Positions 45,260 through 57,471 of a stretch of DNA of 64,000 nt are shown piece by piece. Source of the stretch: Ehretia macrophylla. Lineage: Eukaryota; Streptophyta; Magnoliopsida; Boraginales; Ehretiaceae. The DNA lies in assembly GCA_037974665.1 (NCBI GenBank), contig CM075764.1, positions 81,739,825 to 81,803,824 of the forward strand. Direction: 5' to 3'. The translations under genes were made by a program, and so were the position numbers. A model generated the notes under the pieces. The model was not told the DNA's origin and made no database searches. It worked only from the letters and a program-made list of their open reading frames with translations. Position 1 is the stretch's first letter. Every line of letters starts with the position of its first letter.

Positions 45260-47633
45260 TGTGAAACCCCACTTTTCTGCTTTAACACGATTTACGTGTT
45301 TTATCTCGTTTTGCATGAATTGATCTGTTTATGTGCTATAAGAATTAGAATGTGATAATTTTGATATTAATACTCCTAGAACATGCTAAATGTGCATTCA
45401 TGAAAATTTCATCAAAAACGGAGTCAGAAATTTTATCGTCGATTTTTAGTGAATAGTGTTTTCGAAACACGTCCGCTAAAATTTTGAAACTGGTCTTTTT
45501 AACCCTTCTAGACCTAGACCACGGACTTTAATAGACCTGTGTTTAATTAAAATAGTTTTAAAATCGACTTAAGAATTTATTAGGGTTTTTACACCGACTT
45601 TTGCGAAAATCGAGTTTTAAGCCGACTCGGATGAAATTGTTTGATTGTAAAACTTCTTGTCACCTAAAAATAACTTACTTGAGCTAGCTTGGGTGTTGAA
45701 TAATTGTTTTGAACTTTGGTGATCAAGAAAATGCATTTAAAGACAAGAAAACACTAAAAATAATTAGTTTCCACTTTGACTTTCTTTTATTTATTTGACA
45801 TTTGCTTAATATATGATCAACACACATTAAAAAAAAAGCAAAACACCACCAAAAACACACACAAAACCGTGGCTCCTTGGAGGAGAAAGATGAAGGCATT
45901 TTCAAAGTATTTTTCTCATAGATTTTGCATTTCAAAGCCGAATTGAGTGATTCAAAGCTTGAAATTGATTGTTTGGCATCCATTCTACACATTTCTTGCA
46001 TCAAAACACATCAAAGGTGAGATAAAAATTCTAGATCTCAAAACTCATATTTTGTGTTTATGCGTATAAATGATTATTGAACCGATAGAATTGTAATCTG
46101 ATGTTAGATTATTGCTCCTTGCATGCTAGGGATCGTTTAGTGGTAATACTACGAGTTTCTGTCAGATGTAGCATAATTTTTATTTTTCGGGTATTTAAAT
46201 TTGATTAATTTGTTCAAAGTTGATTAAATTGAGTTGTGTTGATTGGAATCGATTGCCGTCGATTTCTAAATACTTGATAATTACGTGTTAGCGTTGTTGT
46301 AATGCCGAATTTTCGATTACATTGTTCGTGTGAAAATCTAGAAAATCCAGCCAAGACATCCTAGGGTTTTAGGGTTATCGGGCATGATTTGGAAGTGTTA
46401 TGGTGGATTTCCGAGAGGGCTAATGTAGTAGGTTAAATGGGTGAGTGATAGAAACTGATTTGGCAATGTTTGGGTTAGTAGAATGTAAGTTATGAATTTT
46501 TGAAGTTTAGGTTGTCATTCTTTAATTTCTTGAACGATGCCTTTAGATGATTGGGTGGTGTTTGAGTGTTGAATGGTGAGTTGTTGATAAGTAATTTAGG
46601 GTTTAATTGTGTATATAATGCATGTCCGGTTAGATGGCCTACTTTGTCATCTAACTAAGTTATTGTTGCTTAAATGATAATTGATGCTATCAATGATGAA
46701 TAAATGATGATTGATTGATGATTGATGATGATTATGGAGTCTTGGTATGTGTGTGCCACCTCTCGGGCAGCGTTGGGCTGTCGGGTTGATAACAGCATGA
46801 CTGCCAGAGGCTACCCCTAGCTCGCATGACGGAGGTGTCATGGAGGGAGGGGCTAGTAAGGTACCTCGGGTGCGTGAGTAATGGGGAGTTATAAGAAGAA
46901 CGGTTGAGATCGTGATGGCGTTTGGAGCTACACCAAATAGAGTATCCTTTATTGAATGGTTATATAGTTATGTGATGATAGTATTATTTATGTTATTGTG
47001 TGTTTACTGACTCAAAGGATTATTCCAAGGAGTTTAGTAGACCTTACTCGAGATCTATCGGACCCTCGTTGGGCTTATTTTATATAAGCTCACTCTCTAT
47101 TATTGCATGCATACAGGTGTACTTTTGCAGGATTACGGGTACGTGCCTCCTGAAGAGGAGAATGTGGAAAACGTGCCTTACGTGGATGAGTCCTATGTTC
47201 CAGAGTCTTATCCATGATGTCGTACATGTTTTATTATCTTGTAAATTAACTTAGTAGACTTTTATCTGCTTTGTAGTTTATAATGTATAAGATGTTGATA
47301 AGTTAATGAATTAGTTGATGTTGTCTTAGTAGCTTTTCTTTTGTTTATGATTAGGTTGCTAGATTGGCTCAATGTGTTTTTGTATTGTATATTAAGGGTT
47401 AATGTATTATGTTGGAACAGAGGCATATAACGAGGACTGTTTATTGTATAATATGGTTATGATGTATGTTGTTATTTTATTGAGGAGTTGTTTGTTGTAT
47501 GGTTTGTGAAGTTGATGTATGATGTTCTATAGAGGTTGGTTTAGAGCCTCGGTGTCTTAATTACTGTCGTTATACTGCCAAACTTCCGTTGCGTCCTGAC
47601 TGATTGTAGGTGGGGTCGAGTTGGGGCGTGACA
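45260..47633 (+). mobile_element. Lone type A LTR with CTAAG duplication
   Basis: A solo LTR of 2,374 bp starts TGTGAAACCCC and ends GGGGCGTGACA, with CTAAG at 45255-45259 and 47634-47638. It splits the E3 RT between VYTK and FDLR. Donor 46016/46017, acceptor 47116 and an acidic frame at 47117-47217 are present; this frame is 101 nt because of a 9-nt in-frame addition encoding three extra residues next to ENV. Confidence 0.94.
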
Positions 47634-47638
47634 CTAAG

Positions 47639-50131
47639 TTTGACTTGAGGTAGGGGTATTATCAACTTCAGATCCGTATGGAGGATGTTCCAAAGTCTGC
47701 TTTCAAGACTTGGTACGGGCATTATGAATTTGTAGTTATGCCCTTTGGACTAACTAACGCGCCAGCAGCATTCATGGATCTTATGCATCGGGTATTTCAG
47801 CAGTACTTGGACCAGTTTGTGGTAATCTTTATTGATGATATCTTGGTTTATTCTAAGACTGAATCGGAGCACAAGCAACATCTACGACTTGTCTTACAAA
47901 AGATTCAGGAGCATCAGTTGTTTGCGAAGTTAAGCAAATGTGAATTTCGGCTACAACAAATATCTTTTCTTGGCCATGTGATTACTCAGAGCTGTATTTC
48001 AGTAGATCCCACTAAGATTGAAGTGGTGATATCTTGGAAAAGGCCAGAGAATGTTTCGGAAGTTCGTAGCTTCCTTGGTTTGGCAGGTTATTATCGTAGG
48101 TTTGTGAAGGACTTTTCTAAGATTGCAAGGTCACTTTCTAAATTAACTCAGAAACGGACCAGTTTTACGTGGGATGAGAAATGTGATAGTGGGTTTCAAG
48201 AGTTGAAAAAAAGGTTGACTACTGCTCTAGTGCTTGCTCTACCAGAAGGAACTGATAATATGGTTATCTACAGCGATGCATCATAGGAGGGCTTGGGTTT
48301 TGTACTTATACAGAATGGCCGGGTTATTGCCTATACTTCTAGAAAGTTGAAATCATGTAAGGTGAACAATCCGACTCATGATCTTGAGTTGGCAGCAGTT
48401 GTATTCGCACTGAAAAAGTGGCGTCATTATCTGTTGGGCAGTAAGTTCGAGATTTTTACTGATCATAAAAGTCTGAAGTACTTGTTCTCACAGAAGGAGT
48501 TAAATATGCGTCAACGGATGTGGATGGAACTTTTTGGAGATTATAATTGTTCTATCTATTATCTGCCTGAGAAGGCAAATGTTGTAGCAGATGCTCTTAG
48601 CCGTAAGACGAGTATTGCTTGTTTGGCTGTTAAAAAGTATGAGGTTCTTGAGGAAGTCAGTTATTGGAGATCGGAATTGACTCAGGTTGAGGTGATGTGT
48701 TCACATCTCTGTATTCAACCTTTATTGCTGTCTCAAATTAAAGAGACTCAGCAACTTGACTCAAAACTTCAGAAGATTAAGGATCAGATCACGAATGATC
48801 AGTCTGACTTCAAATTACATGAAGATGGTATTCTTCGATTTCGGAATAGGGTATGTGTTCCCGATAAACCGGGTTTGAAGATAGGTATTCTGGATGAGGC
48901 TCATAATTCTAAGTATACTATTCATCCTAGTGGAAACAAGATGTATCAGGATTTGAAACAATATTATTGGTGGAACAACATGAAAAAGGAGGTTGCACAT
49001 TTTGTGTCTAGATGTTTGACTTGTCAGCGAGTAAAAGCAGAACATCAACGACCCGTAGGGTTACTTCAGTTGTTGGCAATACTAGAATGTAGGTGGAAAC
49101 ATATTACGATGGACTTCGTCACTAGTTTGCCTAGAACATCGAGAGGTAACGATGCGGTTTGGGTTATTGTGAACCGTTTGACAAAGACAGCTCATTTTAT
49201 TCCGATGAGGACGGGAGATGAAGTTGCAAAGTTGATTGATCTTTATTTGGATCAGATTGTTAAACATCATGGAATTCCATCTAGTATTGTCTCAGATCGA
49301 GATCCTCGGTTTACTTCTCGATTGTAGGAGAAACTTCAGGAGACTTTGGGTACTTATTTAAACTTCAGCACAGTGTATTATCCACAGACCGACAGTCAGT
49401 CTGAGAGGACTATTCAGATTCTGGAAGATATACTCAAGGCTTATGTTATGGACTTCGGGAAGAACTAGGAGAAACATCTACCACTTGCCGAGTTTGCCTA
49501 TAACAATAGTTATCAAGCGACTATTGGGATGGCACATTTTGTAGCTCTCTACGGCCGTAAGTGCCAATCACCTTTGTATTAGGATGAAGCCAGAGCTTCT
49601 AGAAAAGATTGAGAATGTCCAGTTGATCAGGCAGAGAATGCTGACAGTGCAGTTCAGATACAAGAGTTATACTGACAAGCACCGTTGGGATTTGGAGTTT
49701 GCGGTCGGGGACCGGGTTTTATTGAAATTGTCTCCTCGAAAGGGGTTTGCTCGCTATGGTAAAGGTGATAAGTTGAGTCCGAGGTTTATAGGGTCGTTTG
49801 AGATTACCGGCAGAGTTGGCAAGTTAGCATATCGGTTGGCTTTACCAGAGAACTTCTCTAATGTTCACGATGTCTTTCACGTGTCTAATTTGTAGAAGTA
49901 TAATCTGGATCCTTCACATATTCTAGAGCCAGAGCCGTTGTAGCTTCATGAGAACCTGACTTATGATGAGTAGCTGATTCGTATTCTAGATCAGATGGAA
50001 CGGGAGTTGAGATCAAAGAAGATTTCAATGGTCAAGGTATTGTGGAAGTATCACGGGATTGAAGAAGCTACTTAGGAGAGGAGAGATTAGATGCAGCAGC
50101 ATATCCAGATTTGTTTCGTCCAGCAAGTAAG
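47639..50131 (+). pseudogene. pol: E3 pol, main part: RT, RNase H, integrase, chromodomain
   Basis: RT continues with [20 protein letters not shown] and the catalytic FIDD at about 47828-47839. RNase H follows (VIYSDAS, TAG at 48284 where E1 has [21 protein letters not shown]), then the integrase finger ([19 protein letters not shown]) and DDE core from about 49108 ([30 protein letters not shown], where the usual Gly is Ser). The GPY/F-like module IGSFEITGR comes next, then a chromodomain with stops (VKVLWKYHGIEEAT near 50030). Further stops occur at 49325 (TGG to TAG), about 49468, 49580, 49892 and beyond. The RT active site is intact but the polyprotein is broken many times. Confidence 0.9.
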
Positions 50132-50167
50132 AATTTCGAGGATAAAATTTCTTTTAGGGGGGGAGAA
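50132..50167 (+). promoter_or_regulatory. E3 pre-PPT hairpin (decayed) and polypurine tract
   Basis: AATTTCG-AGGA-TAAAATT at 50132-50149 is the E1 hairpin with its closing pairs weakened by C-to-T and G-to-A changes. A purine run AGGGGGGGGAGAA ends at 50167 against the LTR. Confidence 0.8.
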
Positions 50168-52569
50168 TGTGAAACCCTAATTTTCACCATTTGCATAGAA
50201 TTGTGTGTTTTGACCTGTTTATGTGTTGTATGAGTTAGAATGCGCTAATTCTGTGATTTATATTCTTATTACATGTTATGTGTACATTCATGAAATTTTA
50301 TCAAAATTGGTATCAGAAATTTTATCGACGGTTTTTATGAATAGTGTTTTAAACACATGTCCGCTAAAATTTTTACAGGGGTGTTTTAAACGTCTTAAAA
50401 CCTAGTCCTTGGTTATAAATAGACATGTGTCTGATTAAAACGGATTTTAAATCGGATTAGGAATTTTAATAGTTTTTACACATTCTTTTGCGAAAATCGA
50501 GTTTTTAACTGAGTCAAGTGTAAATATTTGCATGTGAAACTCCTTGTCAACTAAAAATATACTACTTAAAATAGTCTAAGTGTTGAATGCTTGTTTGTGA
50601 GTAAAAATAGTCAATAAAACAATTAAAAGACTAAAAATACTAATTAAAAGACTAGAAAAACCAACTTTGACCTTAGCATTTTTATTTGACTTGGCATTTA
50701 TATACATAATATACATAATACATCATAAAATCAAAGCTCAAACACCTAAAACACACACACACATGGCTGAAACCTTGTAGGCATTTTTGCTTGGTTTTTT
50801 GATCAAATTTTCTCTTAGAACTTTCAATCCAAGGCCAAATCTCTTGAACCAAAGCTTGAATTCACTTGTTGGGCACCTATTGCACACTTTTCTAGCATCA
50901 TATCACATCAAAAGTGAGAGAAAAATTCTAGATCTCAAAATGCTATTTTGTGTCATTTTCATATAATTGTATTTTTATCTGATTAAATGTTAAATTGTTG
51001 TTAGATTGTTGCTCAGTAGATGCCAAGGATCGTTTATGTGTGTTTATATAAGTTTTGAATGGTAGTAGCATGTATTTCTATTTTTTGGGTATTAAAGTTG
51101 AGAATTTGGCTTATTGTTGAATAATTGTTGTTGTAGTGGTTGGAATTGGTTGATTATAGCTTCTAAAAGTTTGTTAATTGCGGGGTAGTAATGTTGTAAT
51201 GCCAAATTTTTTATTGGAATGTTGCGGCAAAATCCCAAAAAATTCAGCCAAGTGCATTGCCAAAATTAGGGTTGTCGGGCTTGTTTTGGATGGCTTTTGG
51301 TTGGTCTTTAGTGGGGTTATTGTAGATGCATGCGTCGGTGAGTGATAGGAAGTAGTTTGGAGGTTATTGGATTAGTAGATTGTAAGTTATGATTGTTGGA
51401 ATTTTGTGTAGTCTTTCTTTGAATGTTGAAATATTGTATTTGGTTGTTTGGGTGGTGTTTGAGTGGTTGAATCTTGGGTTGTTGTTGGTTAGGTTCGGGA
51501 TTGGTTGTGTGGTTTAATGCATGTTAAGTTAAGTAGCCTACTTTGTCATCTAACTTAGTTATTAGTTGTTTATTTGATTAATTGATGTTATGCTATTGAA
51601 ATGATGTTAACTGATTGATGATTGATGATTGATGATGTTGGGAGATAATCAACCTACTTTTGTTGTCCTCCCATAATATGAATGTTTATTATTATTGTCA
51701 TGAGTCTTGATAAGTGTGTGCCACCTCTCGGGCAGTATTGGGCTGTCGGGTTGATAACGGCATGACTATCATAGGCTATCCCCAGCTCGCATGGGCGGAG
51801 ATGCCATGGAGGGAGGGGATAGATAGGGTACCTCGGGTGTGTGTTATGTGAGTTATAAGAAGATGGTTGAGATCGTGATGGCATTTGGAACTACACCAAC
51901 TAGATTATCTTTATTGATTGGTTATTGTTATTGTTGTACTTGTAATGCTATTGATGTTCATTGTGTGTTTACTACTCAAGAGATGATTTCCAAGGGGTAT
52001 AGTAAACGCTTTTAAAAGATCTATCGAATCCTCACTGGGCTTGTTTTATATAAGCTCACTCTCATTCGTTATCTGCAAGCAGGTGTTATTGAATAGGATT
52101 ACGGGTACATGCCTCAGAAGGTTAAGAATGTGCCTTACGTGGACGAGTCTTATGTGTCGGAGTCGTTTCCATGAGTTTGTTTTAGTTTTTGTAAAATATT
52201 GTATTGTTTAACATACCTAAAGATAATGACTTATGTAATGCTAGTTTAGTAGTCTTTCTTTTAGAACATGAATAGGTTGCTAGATTGGTTATAATCTATT
52301 TTGCAAATATATGACATAGCCAATGTATGATGTTGGAACATAGGCGTATAACTTATGAATGAACTGTTGAAAGAATGTTTAATGTATGGATGTGGTTGTA
52401 TTGTATGTTGTTAACATAGTTGTGGAGTTGTTGTTGATCTTTGGAGTTGATTGTATGAAAGTTCTAAAGGGTTGGTTAAGAGCCCTGATGTCCGTATTAC
52501 TGTCGTTATACTGCTAAAATTCTGTTGCATCCTAACTGATCGTACGTAGGGTCGAGTTGGGGAGTTACA
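50168..52569 (+). repeat. E3 3' LTR (type B)
   Basis: The LTR is 2,402 bp, starting TGTGAAACCC and ending GGGGAGTTACA, followed by CCTGG. The donor is CAAAA|GTGAGAG (50913/50914), the acceptor is at 52082, and the 92-nt acidic frame at 52083-52174 has one TAG. The CATGGGC-GGAGAT-GCCATG hairpin is at 51790-51808. Confidence 0.94.
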
Positions 52570-52574
52570 CCTGG

Positions 52575-53577
52575 GACAATTACTCGCCCTGTGTTGGTTC
52601 CTGCCTCAACCTAAACATGTCCCTGCCTTTGCCCGACAGTCGGCCTCCAAATGGCCTTTACGTTTACAATAAGCACACTGCAGTGTCGGAGCCCTAACAC
52701 TACTTCTTGAAGAACCATAAGCTGAATAAGCAGCTGTACCAGCCTGCTGTTGAGGTCTCACAACATATGGCCTGTACTGACCCTGAGACTGTGCTGGCCT
52801 CTGCTGTGACTGCGTCTGATAGAATCCCTGCTGAAACTAGGGCCTAAATGAACTCTGCTGCCCCTGAGGTCTGAAAGAACCTTGCTGCACTGGTGGCATA
52901 TAACCACTCTACTGCACTGAAGGCCTATAAACAACCTACTGACCCTGAGGCTGAAACGGCCTCTTACTGGCCTGACTAGAACCCGCCTGTTCCCATTTCC
53001 TCTTTTCTAACCTAGAAGTTGCATTAAAGGCCGCAGAAAACTCATCATACTATATCAAGGCCATCGTATCCGGAATCTCTAGCCTTAGACCCATAATGAA
53101 CCTCCGGGTCTTTCATTCCTGATCCGCCACAAACTCCGGTGCATACCAGGACAGCCTAGTAAAGTTGGCCTAATACTGGGCCACTGTGGAATTACCCTGA
53201 ACCAAAGATGTGAACTCCTCCTCCCGTCGTTCACGTGCAATCCTCTGGATATACTTGGCCCGAAACTCCTGAAGAAAGGCAGCCCAAATAGAGGGAGTAC
53301 CCTGGGCTTCCCAATCAGACCTCACCGTACGCCTCCATTCCTCAGCCTCATCGTCAAATAGAAACACTGCAAAGGTGACCTTCCTCTCATCGGTGTAATC
53401 AAGGGGATCGAATATTTTCTCAATCATATTGATCCAAGCTTCAGCCTTCTGATCGTCAGGCTCACCCTGGAACCTCGGTGGATAATATCCCAAAAATTCC
53501 TTCAATAGACTACCCCCTCGATAACCACCCTATGCATTTTCCATCTATGCCTGCACGGTCTATGATTGAGCAACCTG
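52575..53577 (-). pseudogene. gag: E-outer gag, middle and knuckle region
   Basis: Minus strand from 53577: LKEFLGYYPPRFQGEPDDQK (ending near 53445), VTFAVFLFDDEAEEW, FRAKYIQRIARERREEEF, a TAG near 53172, FTRLSWYAPEFV, a Gln/Pro-rich tail with repeated 'PQGQQ'-type blocks, and the first CCHC knuckle CAYCKRKGHLEADC near 52680-52639. Several stops lie in the tail. E3 cut the gene just after the knuckle, and E4 cut its N-terminal part at 53577. The role is as for E1 gag; the sequence is closer to E3. Confidence 0.88.
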
Positions 53578-56065
53578 TGTCATACCCTGACCCAATCCCA
53601 CGCTATAGGTTATGTCTGGACCCAACACATGGACAGAGTGTCCTCTGTACCGTGGACATTCTGAAAACCTACAATCACTCAATTAGAGCCAAAATACAAT
53701 AAGACAAGCTTTTATAACTAAAGTTCAAAGGTTCAAGGCTATCCGAGCCGTAAAGCATACAATAGTTTCAAATCACACAAGCATGCAACCAACTTAACTT
53801 CTTCATAAATCCGATTATCATACCATCCGAAATAACATTGGAACATTCCTAAGAGTTGAAACCAAGCATACTTCAAAACATACACTCCCAACATGCAAGT
53901 TGCTAGAAAATAGAACATAGTTATTACAAACCATGGTTTCTCAAAGCTATCACTACAACCAACTATCTTTCAACTTGCAACTACAAGAATATACATAGCC
54001 CTAAGGCCACAAAATATATCATAACAGAGTAATACAAGTATGCCATGTAATAACAAGAAAACACATCCACCTCAGGCAACAAACACACAACACCTAGGGA
54101 AAAGGCTCTGCCTGTACTTCTTCCTCTTCCACTATCACCTCAACTAGCTGGGGATCACCCTCAGCACTTCTTAAAACATAAACTGACGTATGAGCAACCA
54201 CTGTTGCCCAGTGAGGGATAAAGTCTCCCGGGGCATTCAATACAACAGGTAATACAGTTAAACAATCATAGCAATTAAACTAATCAAGAAATAACAATAA
54301 CTTAAGTAACCACACATTAAAAGGATACATTACACTTATCCCCAACACTCCAATTCTTCACTTGATCTTCATTCACGAACCACGATCTCGATCACGATAA
54401 GCCGGCATAACCCCAAACACTCCAGTGGGTGTACTCCAGATGTGTCCCGATAATCCTATGACCCAACACCCCCTGGCAATCTCTGGACTAGGCGAGTGAG
54501 GGAATAGGGTACAGAGTTTGAATATCCACTGGCAAACCCTCTGCCGCCCAGCCGATATTCAACACAACCGCCCCTAACACTATGGTTGCACAACCACTAT
54601 GCAATGCACTCAACAATGGCAAGTCAATATCAACAATATAAGCAATAACACGTAGGAGGATCAACAAAGTAGGTTGACCTCGGAACAGTTAGAATAGAAG
54701 CAGTTTATACAAGCAATTAAGCAATTTTACAAAAGAGCATATACAAGATATCCATAGAATTATGTCAAAAGATCCGAAACAACTTGAAACCACATTTAAA
54801 AACATAAGGAGTCATGCCAGGGTTTTAGATGTGAGAGACAATCGAATTTACGCTTAAACCCATTTGTTATTCTATCCGTTTTCCTTCCAAACTCATATTA
54901 ATAATTCAAATTCAAGGGGAAGCTATACCAATCTTCTAATTAACCCTTAAAGTGACCCTATAACCCACAAACACATTCAATTACCCGTAATTACCCCAAA
55001 AGTCCCAATTTTCCTCTTATAGCTTTGAACTACACACTTCAACCGGGCTTCAAACAAGGGTTATCAAAGCTTCTATAGCTCCTAGATAGCCTAAGAATAC
55101 CAAATGTAAAGCCCGAATCCACCCAGATTAGCATTAACCCCAAAACCCCTTATATAAAGTCAGCTATTTCACATTTTATACAAGTTTAGAGCAATTCGAG
55201 TGCACGGGGCTATTAGACTACCTTCATTAGCACCTAAGGCATCTATTAGAAGCATTGAATCAAACTAATACGCACAATTACACAAAACCCAAGAAATCTC
55301 ATCACTATTCACCCCTACGAATCAACCATCGATTTCTACCGTTTAAAACATGAAATAATAGCATAAATGTGGACTCTACTACATGTATACAACATATATA
55401 AGCTTATTTGAGCATTGCAATAGCATTAGACAATATTTCTAACAAATCAAGAAAATAGCAACATTTCTAAAATGCACAAATAAGCATGAAAACCCTTACC
55501 AATGCGCGTAAGAACTCCCGGGAGACTAGCAAACACCCTAGACTACTTGCTCCTATCTTGGTTTGGCTTGGATTGAGGAATTGTTAAAGCAAAAATCTAC
55601 CAAGTGCAAGAGAAGGGCTGTCGGATTTTTGCTGGTACTATTCACTGCATTCTCTTTTTTTTGTCAACTAATGAGCTATGTTGTATGTTGAGCATAAATT
55701 GGGTAGGGTTCAATTGGGTGCTTAAGTGGTCTTCTAAATGAACGTTGTTAACTTAAAAACGAGCCCAATGTGCAAAATGAATGCTAGCTAATTAAAACTC
55801 TAAGTTAAGTTACATAATACTATTCACTAAGTTCAATAAAGCATTTTGTAAACGAAGGCTCTGTACGCTAATCGCTCGAATGTACATTTTTCTCATTCCT
55901 ACTATAATTGATATGATTTAATAAAAATGGTAATTTATTAATATTATGCAGTTGAAAAATAGAATGAATAGTAACTAAGCAAGACAACAAGTAAAGCACA
56001 GAATTAAATGCGCAATTAATGGATGCAACAATAAGTGAATGCAGGCAAAAAGCTCGGGCGTCACA
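53578..56065 (-). repeat. E4 3' LTR (type C)
   Basis: The LTR is 2,488 bp, with minus-strand start TGTGACGCCCGAGC at 56065 and end at 53578 (...GTATGACA). Donor CATTG|GTAAGGG is at 55500/55499, the acceptor at 54171 and a 77-nt acidic frame at 54170-54094. Confidence 0.93.
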
Positions 56066-56101
56066 TCCTCTCCCCCTTAAACTAATTGCGCCAACGCAAT
56101 T
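56066..56101 (-). promoter_or_regulatory. E4 polypurine tract and pre-PPT hairpin
   Basis: Minus strand AATTGCG-TTGG-CGCAATT (56101-56084) is a perfect 7-bp stem with a 4-nt loop that differs in sequence from E1's. TTAAGGGGGAGAGGA (56080-56066) follows and ends at the LTR. Confidence 0.88.
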
Positions 56102-57471
56102 CTTACATGATTCGGCGAATAACTCTGGATAGCGATCTCGCATTTGATCCTCTTTCTCCTATGTAGCGTCCTCTACCCCATGATGATCCCACATAACTTT
56201 AACCATCGGAATGCTTTTAGTTCTCAGCTCCTGAACTTTCCAATCAACAATTCGAAGAGGTTTCTCTGTGTAGGTCAAAGTTTCACTGATCTCTAATGGC
56301 TCAGGTTCAAGAACATGAGAAGGATCTGGCTGATACTTCCGAAACATAGAAACATGGAAGACATCATGAATTCTACCCAGGCTAGGAGGTAAAACTAGAC
56401 GATAAGCCAATTCACAAATGGTTTCAGTTATCTCAAACGGTCCCACATAACGAGGAATGAGTTTACCTCCTTTACCATGCCGAATCAAACCCTTGCGAGG
56501 AGAAATTTTCAGAAATACTCGATCCCCTACAGCAAATTTTAGATCACGACGACGTCTATCTGCATAACTATTTTCCCGACTCTGAGCTGTAAGCATCCTT
56601 TTTTTTTATCAGCTACACATGATCAATCATTCTGTTCATCTCAGGTAAAAGAGTAGGGTTGATAGTCTTCATCTTATAACATTATCCCAGTATAGAGAAG
56701 ACCGGCATTTACGCCCATAAAGTGCCTCATAAGGTGCCATACCAACAGTAGCTTGATAACTATTGTTGTAGGCGAACTCTGCGAGTGGCAAATACTTCTT
56801 CCAACTCTTACCGAAGTCCAGAATACAAGTTCGTAACATATACTCAAGGATTAAGATAGTTCTCTCAGATTGACCATCTATCTGAGGATAATAAGCTGTA
56901 CTGAAACTCAAAGTCGTGCCCAAAGCTTTCTGAATCTTCTGCCAGAACTGAGATGTAAATTAGGGATCTCTATCTGACACAATACTCTTTGGAATCCCAT
57001 GAAGTCTGACAACATTCTCAATATACAACTCTTCTAGCTTATCAAGAGAATCAGTCTTTTTTTAGCAATGAAATGAGAAGTCTTGGTCAATCTATCAACA
57101 ACAACCCAAACTGAGTTGTTACCCTTTGAAGACCTCGACAAATCATAGACGAAATCCATGGTAATGTGGTCCCATTTCCAAACAGGAATGGCCAAAGGCT
57201 GCAACAACCCTGTCGGTCTCTGATGTGCAGCTTTAACCTTCTGACAAGTAAGACATCTAGCCACATAGTTGGCAATTTCTCTCTTCATATTGTTCCACCA
57301 GAAGTTCTGCTTCAAATCTTTATACATCTTTGTACTGCCCGGATGAATGGTATAGTGAGAACTGTGTGCCTCAGCAAGAATATCCTTCTTCAGAGTTGGC
57401 TCACTCGGAATACAGATTCTACCTATGAATTTGAGAATGCCATCATCATGCAAATTGAAATCCGACTCTCC
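56102..57471 (-). pseudogene. pol: E4 integrase and chromodomain, frameshifted
   Basis: Minus strand from 57453: HDDGILKF, finger HSSHYTIHPGSTKMYKDL and RCLTCQKVKAAHQRP, then core MDFVYDLSRSSKGN (near 57160). A frame change at an A-run near 57060 follows, then SIVSDRDP with an in-frame stop (about 56958), and the 56669-56923 piece with AYYPQIDGQSERT and [18 protein letters not shown]. Another frame change lies near 56665, at an A-run. The last open piece (56596-56159) has VGDRVFLKISPRKG, YVGPFEITE and chromodomain IPMVKVMWDHHGVEDAT, with a stop at 56159, before DRYPELF near 56135. The chromodomain is thought to steer integration to heterochromatin. Confidence 0.9.

Larger units (their letters stand above)
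33709..52569 (+). mobile_element. E3: Tekay-type chromovirus with two nested insertions
   Basis: A complete but decayed element inserted in E-outer gag, flanked by CCTGG at 33704-33708 and 52570-52574. The 5' LTR is 33709-42832 (holding a type D element), the primer site 42838-42849, gag-pol 43115-50160 (holding a lone LTR in RT) and the 3' LTR 50168-52569. Without the nested insert, the 5' LTR is 2,401 bp against 2,402 bp for the 3' LTR. The LTRs differ by roughly 5% by eye, worst near their starts, so E3 is older than E1. Coding sequence is about 85% like E1 but carries many stops. Confidence 0.93.

Noticed and set aside
56600-57070. Programmed frameshift sites in E4 integrase at T/A runs
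   Set aside because: The shifts are in the middle of the integrase domain, at homopolymers, next to other stops; E1 and E3 have no shift there, so slippage mutations are the simpler reading.
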